This document shows, one piece after another, positions 54,847 to 63,707 of a stretch of DNA of 64,000 bases. A program made the position numbers and the translations under genes. Position 1 is the first letter of the stretch; each line of letters begins with the position of its first letter. The DNA comes from CAWHJN01 sp963829705 (lineage in GTDB: Bacteria; Bacteroidota; Rhodothermia; Rhodothermales; BA12): positions 186,001-250,000 of the forward strand of contig CAWHJN010000002.1 of the NCBI GenBank assembly GCA_963829705.1, given 5' to 3'. Under the pieces are notes generated by a model. That model ran no database searches and was not told the DNA's origin. It saw nothing but the letters and a program-made list of their open reading frames with translations.

Positions 54847-55545
54847 CTACCTGCGGAACCGGTAGCCGACGCCCTTTACCGTCTCGATGTACTCCTCGCC
54901 CAGCTTTTCGCGGATCTTACGCACGTGTACGTCCACGGTGCGGTCTACGACGTACACGTCGCGGCCCCACACGCGGTCGAGCACGTCCTGGCGCGAAAAC
55001 ACCTTGCCGGGGTACGAAGCGAGGAAATAGAGCAACTCGAACTCTTTGCGCGGCAGGCGCACGCCCACCCGTTCGCCGCCTTCGTCGCGGAAAACGAGGT
55101 AGCGGTCGCGGTTGATTTCGAGGTCGTGGGCGCGCAGCGTGGTCGGCCCTTCGTCCGAGCGCGTGGCGCTCCGCAGCAGCGCGCGGATCTGGCTGAGGAG
55201 CACGGGCATCGCCACGTCTTTGCTCAGGTAGGAATCGGCTCCGCCTTCGAGCCCGCGCACGAAATCGTCGGACTGGTCGAGCGCGGTGAGCATGAGGATC
55301 GGCGTGGCACGCAGATGCGCGTTCTGGCGCAGCCGCCGCGCCACCTCCAGCCCGTCGAGGCCGGGCATCATCACGTCGAGGACGATGAGGTCGGGCTCGC
55401 TGCGCTCGGCCTCGGCGAGGGCTTGCACGCCGTCGCGTGCGACGAGCACCTCGTACCCCTCACGTTCGAGGTTGTACTGAAGCAGGTCGACGAGGTCGGG
55501 TTCGTCGTCCACGACGAGCACGCGGGGCGCAGAATCTTCAACCAT
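54847..55545 (-). CDS. PhoB-type response regulator
   Basis: 232 residues. The receiver domain has VLVVDDEPDLVDLLQYNLER, the phosphoacceptor in LIVLDVMMPGLDGLE, and the switch Lys in SYLSKDVAMPVLL. The C-terminal OmpR/PhoB winged helix has LPRKEFELLYFLASYPGKVF and RTVDVHVRKIREKL followed by a conserved YIETVKGVGYRF. It is first in the operon with the kinase. The symbol phoB is not given since target genes are unknown. Confidence 0.93.
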   Translation of the reverse strand: MVEDSAPRVLVVDDEPDLVDLLQYNLEREGYEVLVARDGVQALAEAERSEPDLIVLDVMMPGLDGLEVARRLRQNAHLRATPILMLTALDQSDDFVRGLEGGADSYLSKDVAMPVLLSQIRALLRSATRSDEGPTTLRAHDLEINRDRYLVFRDEGGERVGVRLPRKEFELLYFLASYPGKVFSRQDVLDRVWGRDVYVVDRTVDVHVRKIREKLGEEYIETVKGVGYRFRR

Positions 55546-55656
55546 GACAGCGGAAAGGCGGAGCAGGTAAGGTACTACGCCCCACCCACGCGCCGCGTTA
55601 CCGCAGCATTATGATGAAGGCGAGTGTGAGATACCCCTCCCGCTCCGCTATCCCGG

Positions 55657-58320
55657 TCACCGGCCCAGCCAGTACGTCAGCTTGACGCGGAAAAAGTGGT
55701 CGGGACGATGCTCCACCAGTCGGCTGATCGACGTGCGCGGGCGGAAGGTGCCTTCTTCCTCAGACTCCTCCTGCTGCTGCGTCCACACGAAAAAGAGCGT
55801 CGAGCCGGGGCGGAATTCCCACCGGAGCACGGCGTTGCCGCGCAGCGATGCAAAGCGGAAGTTGGGGCTGCCCACGTCGAAGGCCTGCGCCGGGCCGGCG
55901 CCGTCGGGATCGGCGGTGCCGGTTTGCTCGTCGAAGGTCGAAGCGCCGTCGCCGTAGACGTTGAACTTGAACGAGCGCGCCGCTGCCAGCTCCTTGAAGG
56001 CGCTGTAATCGCCCGACGCGATGAGCGGCTGGGCAAAGAGTTGCAGGCTCAACGTGGGCGTGAACGTCCAGTTGAGGCGCACGCTCGACGAAAGTGTCCA
56101 TTGATCGAGGTCGGCGAAGACGTAGCGGCTGCCGTACGTCTGCGTTGCCAAGGGATCGGCGACGGTGCTGACGTACTGCGCCGGGGTGAGATAGTGGCTG
56201 AGGGACGGGTTGACAGACACGCTCACGTTGGAGGCCGGTTGCCAGTTCACCTCCACGCCCGCGTCCCACGACGTGCCCGAACGGCTGTGCTCCATCTGCC
56301 CCTGCAAGGCCGCGCGGACGCTCTTGCGCGAATCCGTCTCCATGTCGGCGAAAACACTCACGCCGGCCGGGCTGTAGGTCAGCGGGCCACCACGCGTACG
56401 GCGCGGGCTCATCGTCGCCTGCGACACCACGGCTCCCAATCCACCCGAGTAGTAGTTGAGAAACTGGAGGTTGGTGCGGCTCCACACGAACGACGCGATG
56501 GTTTCACCATCGAAGTCGAGCGAGCGCGCGTACGCTCCCATCACATTGGCGTAGCGCGTGTAGCGCGTCGTCTCCGTCCACTGGTAGCCTACGAAGGCGT
56601 GCGTGTTGATGTAGTTGGAGTTCCACTGGAAGCCCAGGTCGTTGGTGTCGAAGTACGGGTCGATGATGCCGAGCGAGGCATTCGCCAGCCACGCGCCGCG
56701 TTGCTTGTTGAGGTACAGACGACCCGCCATGCCCGTCAGCGAGGTGCGCGTCGGATCGACATGGGCCGCGTCGAGGTCGGGGCGCTGGAGGTAGTGGAGC
56801 GAGTTGCGCTGCAATTGCTCGATGCGCTCCGCCGTGCCTGTCACGTGCGACATGGCCGTCCAGAACGTCAGGGCCCACATCTCGTCGGAGCCGAAGTGTG
56901 TCCACCCGTCGATGCCGGCCACATACGCCCCCTCGTTGATGTCGTCGCGCAGGCGGTCGTCGCCAAACTGCCGCTGCGTGAGCGTGCCCATGAAGCCCAG
57001 TCCGTGGCGCCCCCCCGCAAGCTCACGCTGCAACCGCGCCACGCCGTAATACGTGAGCGGCTCCACCTCTACGCGGTCTTGCACGCCGTCGAGTTGGTAA
57101 TCCGCGTGGCTGCGGCCCGTAGCCGCGCCCACGAAGCCCGCGCTGCCCCCCAGCAGCCGCCCGGTAAGCTTCGCCGCGCCCAGAATCGGGACGCCATCGG
57201 GGCTGTTGACATAATCGGCACTCGGGGTGCCGCCCTGCGGCGCGCGCCCGATGCGGCGGGTGTAGAAAAGCTCGGGGTTGCCCCAGTTGAAGCCGTTGTT
57301 GTTGCTCGCGCCGCCGTACGAGTAGTTGAAGACGTCCTGCCCTTCGATGAAAAACGGGCGCTTCTCGGGGAAGAACGTCTCGCGATCCGACAGGTTGACG
57401 ACGGCCGGGTCGACCTCAACCTGCCCGAAATCCGGGTTGACGGTGGCGTTGAGCACGAGACTACTCGTCAAGCCAACCTTGAAGTCTACGCCCGCGTCGA
57501 ACTCGTAGTCACTGCCGTCGCGGAAGGGGTTGGCGGCGTCCTGTTCGGTAAAGGCCGCGCCGCTCGTCACGTACGGCAGCGCCTCGAAGCGCATCCCGGC
57601 ACGCAGGCCACCCAGCCCCTTCAGGTCGCGGAAACGCGACACGAACACTTCCTCTTTGCGCGGCACGAACACGAGGTACGACCGCTCCTGCCGCCGCTGG
57701 ATTTCGCGGAGGAAATTGACCCCCCACGTCATCTCGTCTGCCGCGTGGAAGCGGATCTGCGAAAACGGGATCTTCATTTCCGCCGTCCACCCTGCGCTGT
57801 CGCGGCTGACCTGTGCCGTCCAGATGCCGTCCCACGAGTCGTCGTCCCAGCCGTCGTTGAACAACGTGCCGTCGTAGAGCGTGCCTGCGGCGTTGACGCC
57901 GAAGTAAAAGCCGGTGCGCTTGTCGTGGTAGCCGTCGAGGAAGATGCCGAAGCGGTCGGCATCCACGCCTACGTCGCGCCGCACGAGGCGTCCCACGATA
58001 GAGTCGGCGGCGGTGTCGTGCATCCGCGCGCCCACGTAAAGCGCGTCGACGGTGTAGATGAGCCGCACCTCGGTCTCCTGCGACGCCGGGCGTCCCTCGT
58101 CGGGAAAGCGCTGCGTGAACCCGCCGATGGGCGCGGCCTGCTGCCACACGGCTTCGTCGAGCACGCCGTCGATGCTGGGAGCCGTGGCGACGCGCAGAGC
58201 TGTCAGCGCGCCAGTAGCATCGGGCAGCGTGCCGGACGTATCAGCGGCCGGACCTTGCGGGGACGCCAGCGCGGACTGAGCGGCGCAGAAGAGCAGCAGG
58301 GTGAGGAGGAGAAGACGCAT
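55657..58320 (-). CDS. DUF5916 outer-membrane protein with N-terminal carbohydrate-binding module
   Basis: 887 residues, signal peptide MRLLLLTLLLFCAAQSALAS. Residues 45-230 are a CBM9-like domain (DGVLDEAVWQQAAPIGGFTQ, FGIFLDGYHDKRTGFYFGVN, GWTAEMKIPFSQIRFH), followed by the DUF5916 region with LVLNATVNPDFGQVEVDPAV and ETFFPEKRPFFIEGQDVFNY. The C-terminal half is a long series of amphipathic strands ending VKLTYWLGR, as in an outer-membrane barrel. Its function is not established; it may bind glycans at the surface. The candidate BlaI operator at 58343-58360 is 22 bases upstream of the start, suggesting regulation by the blaI gene about 3 kb away. Confidence 0.85.
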   Translation of the reverse strand: MRLLLLTLLLFCAAQSALASPQGPAADTSGTLPDATGALTALRVATAPSIDGVLDEAVWQQAAPIGGFTQRFPDEGRPASQETEVRLIYTVDALYVGARMHDTAADSIVGRLVRRDVGVDADRFGIFLDGYHDKRTGFYFGVNAAGTLYDGTLFNDGWDDDSWDGIWTAQVSRDSAGWTAEMKIPFSQIRFHAADEMTWGVNFLREIQRRQERSYLVFVPRKEEVFVSRFRDLKGLGGLRAGMRFEALPYVTSGAAFTEQDAANPFRDGSDYEFDAGVDFKVGLTSSLVLNATVNPDFGQVEVDPAVVNLSDRETFFPEKRPFFIEGQDVFNYSYGGASNNNGFNWGNPELFYTRRIGRAPQGGTPSADYVNSPDGVPILGAAKLTGRLLGGSAGFVGAATGRSHADYQLDGVQDRVEVEPLTYYGVARLQRELAGGRHGLGFMGTLTQRQFGDDRLRDDINEGAYVAGIDGWTHFGSDEMWALTFWTAMSHVTGTAERIEQLQRNSLHYLQRPDLDAAHVDPTRTSLTGMAGRLYLNKQRGAWLANASLGIIDPYFDTNDLGFQWNSNYINTHAFVGYQWTETTRYTRYANVMGAYARSLDFDGETIASFVWSRTNLQFLNYYSGGLGAVVSQATMSPRRTRGGPLTYSPAGVSVFADMETDSRKSVRAALQGQMEHSRSGTSWDAGVEVNWQPASNVSVSVNPSLSHYLTPAQYVSTVADPLATQTYGSRYVFADLDQWTLSSSVRLNWTFTPTLSLQLFAQPLIASGDYSAFKELAAARSFKFNVYGDGASTFDEQTGTADPDGAGPAQAFDVGSPNFRFASLRGNAVLRWEFRPGSTLFFVWTQQQEESEEEGTFRPRTSISRLVEHRPDHFFRVKLTYWLGR

Positions 58321-58342
58321 GGGTGGAGAAGGGTGAGACGGG

Positions 58343-58360
58343 GTGTTAATTTTTTGGCAC
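58343..58360. promoter_or_regulatory. Candidate BlaI-type operator upstream of the DUF5916 gene
   Basis: GTGTTAATTTTTTGGCAC has the same 7-4-7 layout as the perfect inverted repeat upstream of blaI (61693-61710), differing at one base in each arm. It is 22 bases from the DUF5916 start; the blaI copy is 24 bases from its start. The shared geometry supports common control. Confidence 0.5.
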
Positions 58361-58494
58361 TCGCTCTGACAGGTGCGCCCCGGCAAAGATTGGCCCGCCG
58401 GGGCGCGTGTGGTGTGCTGACGAACGGCAGGGCGCAGAGTTACACCGCTGCCGCTTTTTTAGCAGGATGGATTTACAGATTCACCGGTCGCACA

Positions 58495-58532
58495 GTCATT
58501 GCGAGTGCCGCAAAGCGAGACGATGCAATCTC
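58495..58532. repeat. Dispersed-type palindromic repeat in a 300-base intergenic gap
   Basis: The sequence GTCATTGCGAG, a 14-base middle, then GACGATGCAATCTC resembles a REP-like family widespread in bacteria (TCATTGCGAG...GCAATCTC). The remaining gap, 58361-58662, has a second low-complexity piece around 58598-58635 (CTCTCCCACGGGGGGGCTGGGGTGAG) of the kind that also recurs in genomes. No gene was seen there. Confidence 0.55.
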
Positions 58533-58662
58533 AACTCGAAGGCTCTGGCGCGGTGCTATAGCTGATCCTGTTAGGCTGTTGCACCATTGATGACCTGTTG
58601 CTTCCCTCCTCTCCCACGGGGGGGCTGGGGTGAGAAGCAAAATGCCTCTCGTTTCATCGGCC

Positions 58663-61275
58663 CTACTGATTGTTCTGGCGGCGGCGCGTAGCACGTTCGC
58701 GCTGCACATCCTGGAGCGACTGCTGGGCCTCGCGCAGGGCTTCCTGTATGTCGTGCTGGGCCTCGCGCAAGCTTTGCTGTGCCTCGCGCACCGACGCTTC
58801 GACCTCCGCGCGACGGCTCTGGCTCAGTTCGCGCTGCGCCTGGCTCAGTTCGCGGTTCATCTCGCGCTGCGCCTCGGCCATCTCCCGCGCCATTTCGCGC
58901 TGCGACGCCTCCATCTCGCGCTGCGCTTCCTGGAGGGCCTGCTCCACCTCACGCAACTCATTGTCGTCGAGTTCGCTCAACGCCCGGTCCATCTCCTCGG
59001 CCCAGTTCACGTCGTCGAGCGCGGTGAAGGCTTCTTCGAGCGCCATCGCCACGATGCCGCCCAGCGACTCGCCGAAAGCTTCCATCGACGTTTCGAAGTC
59101 GCCCTCGTGCTCCGCACCGTCGTCCGTGGTGAACGAGTAGCTGTAATGGACCGCGTTTTCGCGGGCCTGGGCGGCGTCACGGGCGCGCGTTGAGGAGCTA
59201 CGCCCGTCGAGGCGGGTGACGTAGATGGACCCGGCCGACGTGCGGAGCCGCAGTTCGGGGCCACCCTTGCCGATGGTGTCTTCGAGCCGGTCGCCACTGC
59301 TGTTACGCCGCTCGCGCCGGTCGTGCTCGGGGTGAAAATCCGACACCACGCGCCCACCGCTGGTGGAGGCGTCGAGGTCGAGATCGAGGCCCTCGGCCAG
59401 GTGTACGCGCACCGAGCCGCCCGACGTTTCGAGCGCGCAGCGACCGCGCGGCTGCTTCGTGATCGTGGCCGTGACGGAGCCGCCCGACGTGCGTGCGTCG
59501 ACGTCGCCACCGACTTCTTCGATCTGGATCGAGCCGCCCGACGTGTGCGCCTTCACCGTCCCGCCGACGTCGCCCAGCCGGATCGAGCCGCCGGACGTGT
59601 TCACGTCCACGTTGCCCGTCGTGCCGTCGAGTTGGATAGAGCCGCCGGACGTGTTGCCTTTGACGGTGCCGCGGATGCGCCCGAATTTCAGGCTGCCGCC
59701 GCTGGTCTTGGTTTCAACGGTGCCCTCCAGGTCGCCCACCTCGATGGAGCCGCCGGACGTGTTCAGGTTTACGTCGAACTGCTGCGGCACGCGGACGCGG
59801 AAGCTCACCCGGTTGTTGCGGCCCCAGTTCCAGTTGCGATTCCCTTCCCGGTCGCCGCGTACGCTGACGGTGTTGCCCTTCTGGTCGAACGACACCTTGA
59901 AATCGTCCACATTGGATTCGACGACGATTTCGACCTTGTCGCCGTGCCCTGGCTCGACTTCGATGGAGCCCACGTCGGTGCGGATGGCGAGCGTGCCGCC
60001 GGGCCGCACGTCGAAGGAGCGGCGGATGGTGTCGGTGGCGTCGCCGAAGGCCACGCTGTCTTCCACGTTGGTGAGACCGTCGAACGACTCGAAACCGGCC
60101 GGTTCGGGCGCGAGGGGCGGCTCGGGCATATCGGGCATATCGGCGGCATAGACGGTGTGGAGGGGCTGCGCCTGCACCTCCCACGGCTTGAGGGCGGCCA
60201 GCGGCAGCAGCACGGCGGCGAAGAGCACACCCGCCCCAATCGTCACGGCGCGGTTGAGGATTTCGCGGCGGCGCTCGGGTTCGAGGATGGCGAGCAGCCG
60301 CCCTTCGAGTTCACCCTTGTGCGCCATCGACACGACGCCGATGGGCGGGCGGGCCCGCAGCGTCCGGGCGATTTCGAGCAGGTGGGCCGCGTACGCCGAT
60401 GCCCGCGTGCCGCGTTCGAGAACGTAATCGTCGCAGGCGCGCTCGCGCTCGACGCGCAGTTCGCCCGCCCCCCACCACACGAGCGGATTGAACCAGAACA
60501 GCGCGCACGCCGCCTGCGCCACCATCTGCGTGAGCGCGTCGAAGCGGCGGATGTGCGCGAATTCGTGGAGGAGCACCACACGCAGGCGCTCGTCATCCCA
60601 CTCCTGCGCTGCGCGCGGCAGGAGCACGACGGGCTTGAACACCCCAAACGTCAGCGGCGTCAGCGCCTCGTCCGTCCAGCGCAGCGCCACGGGGCGCTGC
60701 ACGTCCAGTTCCCACACCACGTCGCGCGCCGCTTGCCGGATAGCCTCGTCCTCGATGGGATCGGCCTTGCCCGTCCACGCATTGAGACGCATCACCCCGA
60801 TGAGGTAATACAGCCCGATGCCCCCGGCGACGGCGGCCCACACCAGCCCGAGCCACGCCAGCGGTGGCAACGAGGCCGAAAACGGCGCGCGAGTAGCCAT
60901 CACATGCGGCGCGGGAGGCGCGGCAGGTGCCACAATCACGTCCTCCCCCTGAAACACCACGACGGGCTCCACGACGATGTCCTCGACGATGAAATCGTTC
61001 ATCGGCGCGAGGGCGAACGACTCGGCCTGCGGCGCGGGCACGAGAGCGACGCGCCACGTGGGCAGGGCCAGTTCGAGAAACGGCAGTAGCAGCACGCTGC
61101 CCAGCGCCATCGCCCACACGAGGTGCCGCCGCGCCGACGATGCGCCGCGCAGCACATACGCGACAAGCCCGCCGAGGGCCAGGATGAGCGTGGATTTGAT
61201 GCCGATGAGCAGCAACGCGCGTTGCACGTCGGGCGTCTGGAGCGCGTCGGAGAGCGTGGTGAGCAACGTATTCAT
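58663..61275 (-). CDS. M56-family membrane metallopeptidase fused to DUF4097 repeats and a coiled coil
   Basis: 870 residues in three parts. (1) Residues 1-350: BlaR1/MecR1-like M56 peptidase with several transmembrane helices, zinc motif HEFAHIRRFDAL and the downstream ERERACDDYVLERG. (2) About 415-690: DUF4097 adhesin-like beta repeats, at least eight copies starting TSGGS; five consecutive copies have an exact 18-residue period. (3) A C-terminal coiled coil of about 110 residues rich in EAQREM and SQAQREL words. No penicillin-binding sensor domain is present. It is 3 bases downstream of blaI, so it is probably the protease that relieves BlaI repression on an envelope signal. Confidence 0.9.
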   Translation of the reverse strand: MNTLLTTLSDALQTPDVQRALLLIGIKSTLILALGGLVAYVLRGASSARRHLVWAMALGSVLLLPFLELALPTWRVALVPAPQAESFALAPMNDFIVEDIVVEPVVVFQGEDVIVAPAAPPAPHVMATRAPFSASLPPLAWLGLVWAAVAGGIGLYYLIGVMRLNAWTGKADPIEDEAIRQAARDVVWELDVQRPVALRWTDEALTPLTFGVFKPVVLLPRAAQEWDDERLRVVLLHEFAHIRRFDALTQMVAQAACALFWFNPLVWWGAGELRVERERACDDYVLERGTRASAYAAHLLEIARTLRARPPIGVVSMAHKGELEGRLLAILEPERRREILNRAVTIGAGVLFAAVLLPLAALKPWEVQAQPLHTVYAADMPDMPEPPLAPEPAGFESFDGLTNVEDSVAFGDATDTIRRSFDVRPGGTLAIRTDVGSIEVEPGHGDKVEIVVESNVDDFKVSFDQKGNTVSVRGDREGNRNWNWGRNNRVSFRVRVPQQFDVNLNTSGGSIEVGDLEGTVETKTSGGSLKFGRIRGTVKGNTSGGSIQLDGTTGNVDVNTSGGSIRLGDVGGTVKAHTSGGSIQIEEVGGDVDARTSGGSVTATITKQPRGRCALETSGGSVRVHLAEGLDLDLDASTSGGRVVSDFHPEHDRRERRNSSGDRLEDTIGKGGPELRLRTSAGSIYVTRLDGRSSSTRARDAAQARENAVHYSYSFTTDDGAEHEGDFETSMEAFGESLGGIVAMALEEAFTALDDVNWAEEMDRALSELDDNELREVEQALQEAQREMEASQREMAREMAEAQREMNRELSQAQRELSQSRRAEVEASVREAQQSLREAQHDIQEALREAQQSLQDVQRERATRRRQNNQ

Positions 61276-61278
61276 GGC

Positions 61279-61668
61279 TTATCGACCCTCCTGACGGGCC
61301 TGTTGGATGAGACGTTCGAGACGGTCGAGCGCGTCGCCACTGAGCGCGCCTGCTTCCATGTGGAGCAGCGCGGCCATCGCCTCCTCGGTCGAGTTGTCGA
61401 AAAAGGTACGGACGGTCTGCCGCAGCGCGCCCTCGGAGGCCTGCTCACGGGGCGTCACGGCTTCGTAGACGTAGCGCGGCCCGTCCTGCGAGTGCGTCAG
61501 GTGGCCTTTCTCTTCGAGCACCCGCAGCATCGTGCGCACGGCGCTGTAGGACGGCGGCTCGGGAAGACGCTGCAGAACCTCCTGCGCCGTCTGCGGACCA
61601 CGCTCGTAGATGACGAGCATAATCTGCCGCTCGCGGCGGCTGAGGTCGAGGTGTGGGGTTCGGGCCAT
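61279..61668 (-). CDS. BlaI/MecI/CopY-family repressor
   Basis: 129 residues. The winged-helix domain begins DLSRRERQIMLVIYERGPQT and includes the recognition region PPSYSAVRTMLRVLEEKGHL with the wing DGPRYVYEAV. The C-terminal dimerisation helices follow (GALRQTVRTFFDNSTEEAMA), including the region usually cleaved during induction. It precedes the M56 protease gene by 3 bases. A perfect inverted repeat lies 24 bases upstream and a second, weaker one 83 bases upstream, indicating autoregulation. Confidence 0.95.
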   Translation of the reverse strand: MARTPHLDLSRRERQIMLVIYERGPQTAQEVLQRLPEPPSYSAVRTMLRVLEEKGHLTHSQDGPRYVYEAVTPREQASEGALRQTVRTFFDNSTEEAMAALLHMEAGALSGDALDRLERLIQQARQEGR

Positions 61669-61692
61669 GTCGGGATCGGAGACTGGAGATAC

Positions 61693-61710
61693 GTGCTAAT
61701 ATTTTAGCAC
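61693..61710. promoter_or_regulatory. Candidate BlaI operator, site 1
   Basis: GTGCTAATATTTTAGCAC is a perfect 7-base inverted repeat with a 4-base spacer, 24 bases upstream of the blaI start. Its size and symmetry fit BlaI/MecI-type dimer sites, although the half-site GTGCTAA differs from the TACA-type half-sites of staphylococcal BlaI. Confidence 0.65.
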
Positions 61711-61751
61711 CTCTCAAACCTACCGGCTTCCTGGGTGAAAAGCAAGTGCGC

Positions 61752-61769
61752 CTGCTATTTTTTTGGCAC
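61752..61769. promoter_or_regulatory. Candidate BlaI operator, site 2
   Basis: CTGCTATTTTTTTGGCAC has the same 7-4-7 layout. The right arm TTGGCAC equals the right arm of the site upstream of the DUF5916 gene, and the left arm matches GTGCTAA at 5 of 7 positions. It is centred 59 bases from site 1. Confidence 0.4.
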
Positions 61770-61823
61770 ACCCCGTCCCCTACGGGCACTGCCCCGTCGG
61801 GTTACGTCCTCGCGCCAGAAAAA

Positions 61824-62309
61824 TCATCCGCCCCGGTTTAGCCACCAGATCGACGCATTGAGCACCGTCGCAAACGCCACCCACGCCAGGTACGGCGCGA
61901 GTAAATACGCTGCGACCTTCGACAGCGGCGCGAACCGCCGCATCGTGGCGGCGATGAGCCCGAGCATCGCCACGATGATCACGAGCGCCCAGCCGATCTG
62001 GTGCAGCCCGAAAAAGACAGGCGACCAGATCGCGTTGACGACGAGTTGCGCGAAAAACACGCCCAGCGCGGCCTTTACGCCCGGCTGCTCGGTGCCCTTT
62101 TTCCACACGAGCCACAGCGCGACGCCCATGAGCGTGTACAGGATGGGCCACACAACGCCAAACGCCCACGACGGCGGGTTGAACGGCGGCTTGGCCAGCG
62201 TGGCGTACCACGTCTCGATCTCGCTGGCGGTGGAGATGGCCCCCAGCCCGCCCGCGAGTTGGCAGAGCGCGATGCACCCGAGGAGTCCGAGAAACGAGCG
62301 AAAGGTCAT
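61824..62309 (-). CDS. TspO/MBR-family membrane protein
   Basis: 161 residues, five transmembrane helices. The family core is visible: WYATLAKPPFNPPSWAFGVV followed by WPILYTLMGVALWLVW, and NAIWSPVFFGLHQIGWAL. TspO proteins bind porphyrins and influence tetrapyrrole or stress responses. The ATG at 62309 was chosen because upstream codons lack similarity. It is not closely packed with its neighbours. Confidence 0.94.
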   Translation of the reverse strand: MTFRSFLGLLGCIALCQLAGGLGAISTASEIETWYATLAKPPFNPPSWAFGVVWPILYTLMGVALWLVWKKGTEQPGVKAALGVFFAQLVVNAIWSPVFFGLHQIGWALVIIVAMLGLIAATMRRFAPLSKVAAYLLAPYLAWVAFATVLNASIWWLNRGG

Positions 62310-62395
62310 GGGGAAAGGCGGAATGCGGAGGTTGGAACGCGGAAGCAGGGGCGCAGCGCGCTGCGCCCTGCCGTAACCCTGCATAGGGTCTGGTC

Positions 62396-62806
62396 CTATC
62401 GCTTCCCTTCGACGCGCGGCGCGGATGCATACAGCGTCTCCGGTTCGACGACGACCGCCTCCGTCTCGACGAGCGCATCGCCGTCGAGGGCGCGGTAGAA
62501 GCAGGATTCGTGGCCCGTGTGGCACGCCGCGCCGCCGACCTGCTCGACCTGGAACAGCAGCGCATCGCCGTCGCAGTCGATCTCGACGCTTTTCACGTGC
62601 TGCACGTGCCCGCTCGTCTCGCCTTTCACCCACACCCGCTGGCGCGAGCGGCTCCAGTAGGTCATGAGGCGGGTTTCGAGCGTCTGCCGCAGCGTGTCGG
62701 CGTTCATGTAGCCGAGCATCAGCACGCGGCGGGTCACGGCATCCTGGGCGATGGCGGCCACGAGGCCGTCGGCATCGTAGCGCGCGCGGGCGAGGAGTTC
62801 GTTCAT
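62396..62806 (-). CDS. hisI: Phosphoribosyl-AMP cyclohydrolase
   Basis: 136 residues. HisI opens the adenine ring of phosphoribosyl-AMP, the third step of histidine synthesis. Zinc- and magnesium-site motifs are clear: RRVLMLGYMNADTLRQTLET, YWSRSRQRVWVKGETSGHVQ, EIDCDGDALLFQV, and the double-cysteine CHTGHESCFYR. No HisE domain is fused, so phosphoribosyl-ATP pyrophosphohydrolase is encoded elsewhere. The start at 62806 follows the family start. Confidence 0.95.
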   Translation of the reverse strand: MNELLARARYDADGLVAAIAQDAVTRRVLMLGYMNADTLRQTLETRLMTYWSRSRQRVWVKGETSGHVQHVKSVEIDCDGDALLFQVEQVGGAACHTGHESCFYRALDGDALVETEAVVVEPETLYASAPRVEGKR

Positions 62807-62950
62807 GGCAGGGAGAAATGAGCGCTCCTTTGATTCCGGCACGCTGGAAAAGGTTGCCTGTGAGGAGCATGGAATCGCGGAAACACTGCCCGTGTGGCGA
62901 CGGCACGCGGCTTGAAGAACTGCATCCCGACGTTTGCTCCTCGCCTCCGC

Positions 62951-63667
62951 ATGGTTCGTTTTCTTGCCCTTCTGCTGGTGCTCGTCGCCGCGACGCCCCT
63001 CGCTGCCGAGCCCGCCGATCCGTTTGCCCGCCTCAAAGCGCTCAAGCCGCACGAGCAGGAGGACGTGCTGTGGCTGGCCCGGTGCGTGCTCTCGGAGAGC
63101 AACCGTGCCGACGAGCAGCGCTACGTGGCATGGGTCGTCCGCAACCGCGTCGAGACGGGCTACCGGGGCACGTCGTACCGCGAGGTGGTGCTGGAGCCGT
63201 ACCAGTTCAGCGCCTTCAACGAGCCGTCGGAGCGGCGGCGCTACCTCACCGGACTCGGCGAAAACACGCGCGGTGACAAGGCGTGGCGGTCGGTGCTCGG
63301 CATCGCCCTCGACGTATACGCGGCCCCGGCGTCGGAACGCCCGTTTTCCATCGAAACGCGCCACTTCTACAGTCCTGTTTCGATGCCGGGCAAATCCACC
63401 CCGCGCTGGGCGAAGGGACGCGCGCCCGTCGCCCTCGCCACGCACATCGACGACGACCGCTTCCGGTTCTACGAGAACGTCGATTACGCTGCCGACGCCC
63501 CACTGGGATCGCGGGAGGCGCTGGCGGAGGGCGACACGCCGACCGTCACGCGGCGCGGCGGCTCGCTGGCGGAGCGCTTCGAGGCGCGGCGCGCGCGGTT
63601 CAAGACGAGCATCCGCCGCCCGCAGCGCCCCACCTCCCCGGCAGCAGCCCGCACCGGCTCTCGCTGA
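62951..63667 (+). CDS. SleB-like cell wall hydrolase
   Basis: 238 residues; the ATG at 62951 gives a signal peptide (MVRFLALLLVLVAATPLAA). The hydrolase core is of the SleB/CwlJ lytic type: LARCVLSESNRADEQRYVAW with the catalytic Glu region, VVRNRVETGYRGTSYREVVL, PYQFSAFN. In spore formers the family degrades cortex; in non-spore-formers it acts as a general peptidoglycan hydrolase. The C-terminal 60 residues are basic and Pro/Arg-rich. Confidence 0.85.
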   Translation: MVRFLALLLVLVAATPLAAEPADPFARLKALKPHEQEDVLWLARCVLSESNRADEQRYVAWVVRNRVETGYRGTSYREVVLEPYQFSAFNEPSERRRYLTGLGENTRGDKAWRSVLGIALDVYAAPASERPFSIETRHFYSPVSMPGKSTPRWAKGRAPVALATHIDDDRFRFYENVDYAADAPLGSREALAEGDTPTVTRRGGSLAERFEARRARFKTSIRRPQRPTSPAAARTGSR

Positions 63668-63707
63668 CGCCCCGGAACCGGGCCTCCGGGCTGGCTTTTC
63701 GCCTGTC

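Noticed and set aside
55696..58590. 964-codon plus-strand frame antisense to the DUF5916 gene
   Set aside because: No start context, no family similarity, and the opposite strand carries a complete signal peptide and CBM9/DUF5916 motifs.
59340..59770. Tandem 54-base periodicity, considered as CRISPR or DNA satellite
   Set aside because: The period is the 18-codon protein repeat of the DUF4097 region; there are no unique spacers.
62580..62615. Repeated CACGTG words near hisI, considered as a parS site
   Set aside because: The flanks do not form the 16-base parS palindrome, and they lie within hisI coding sequence.
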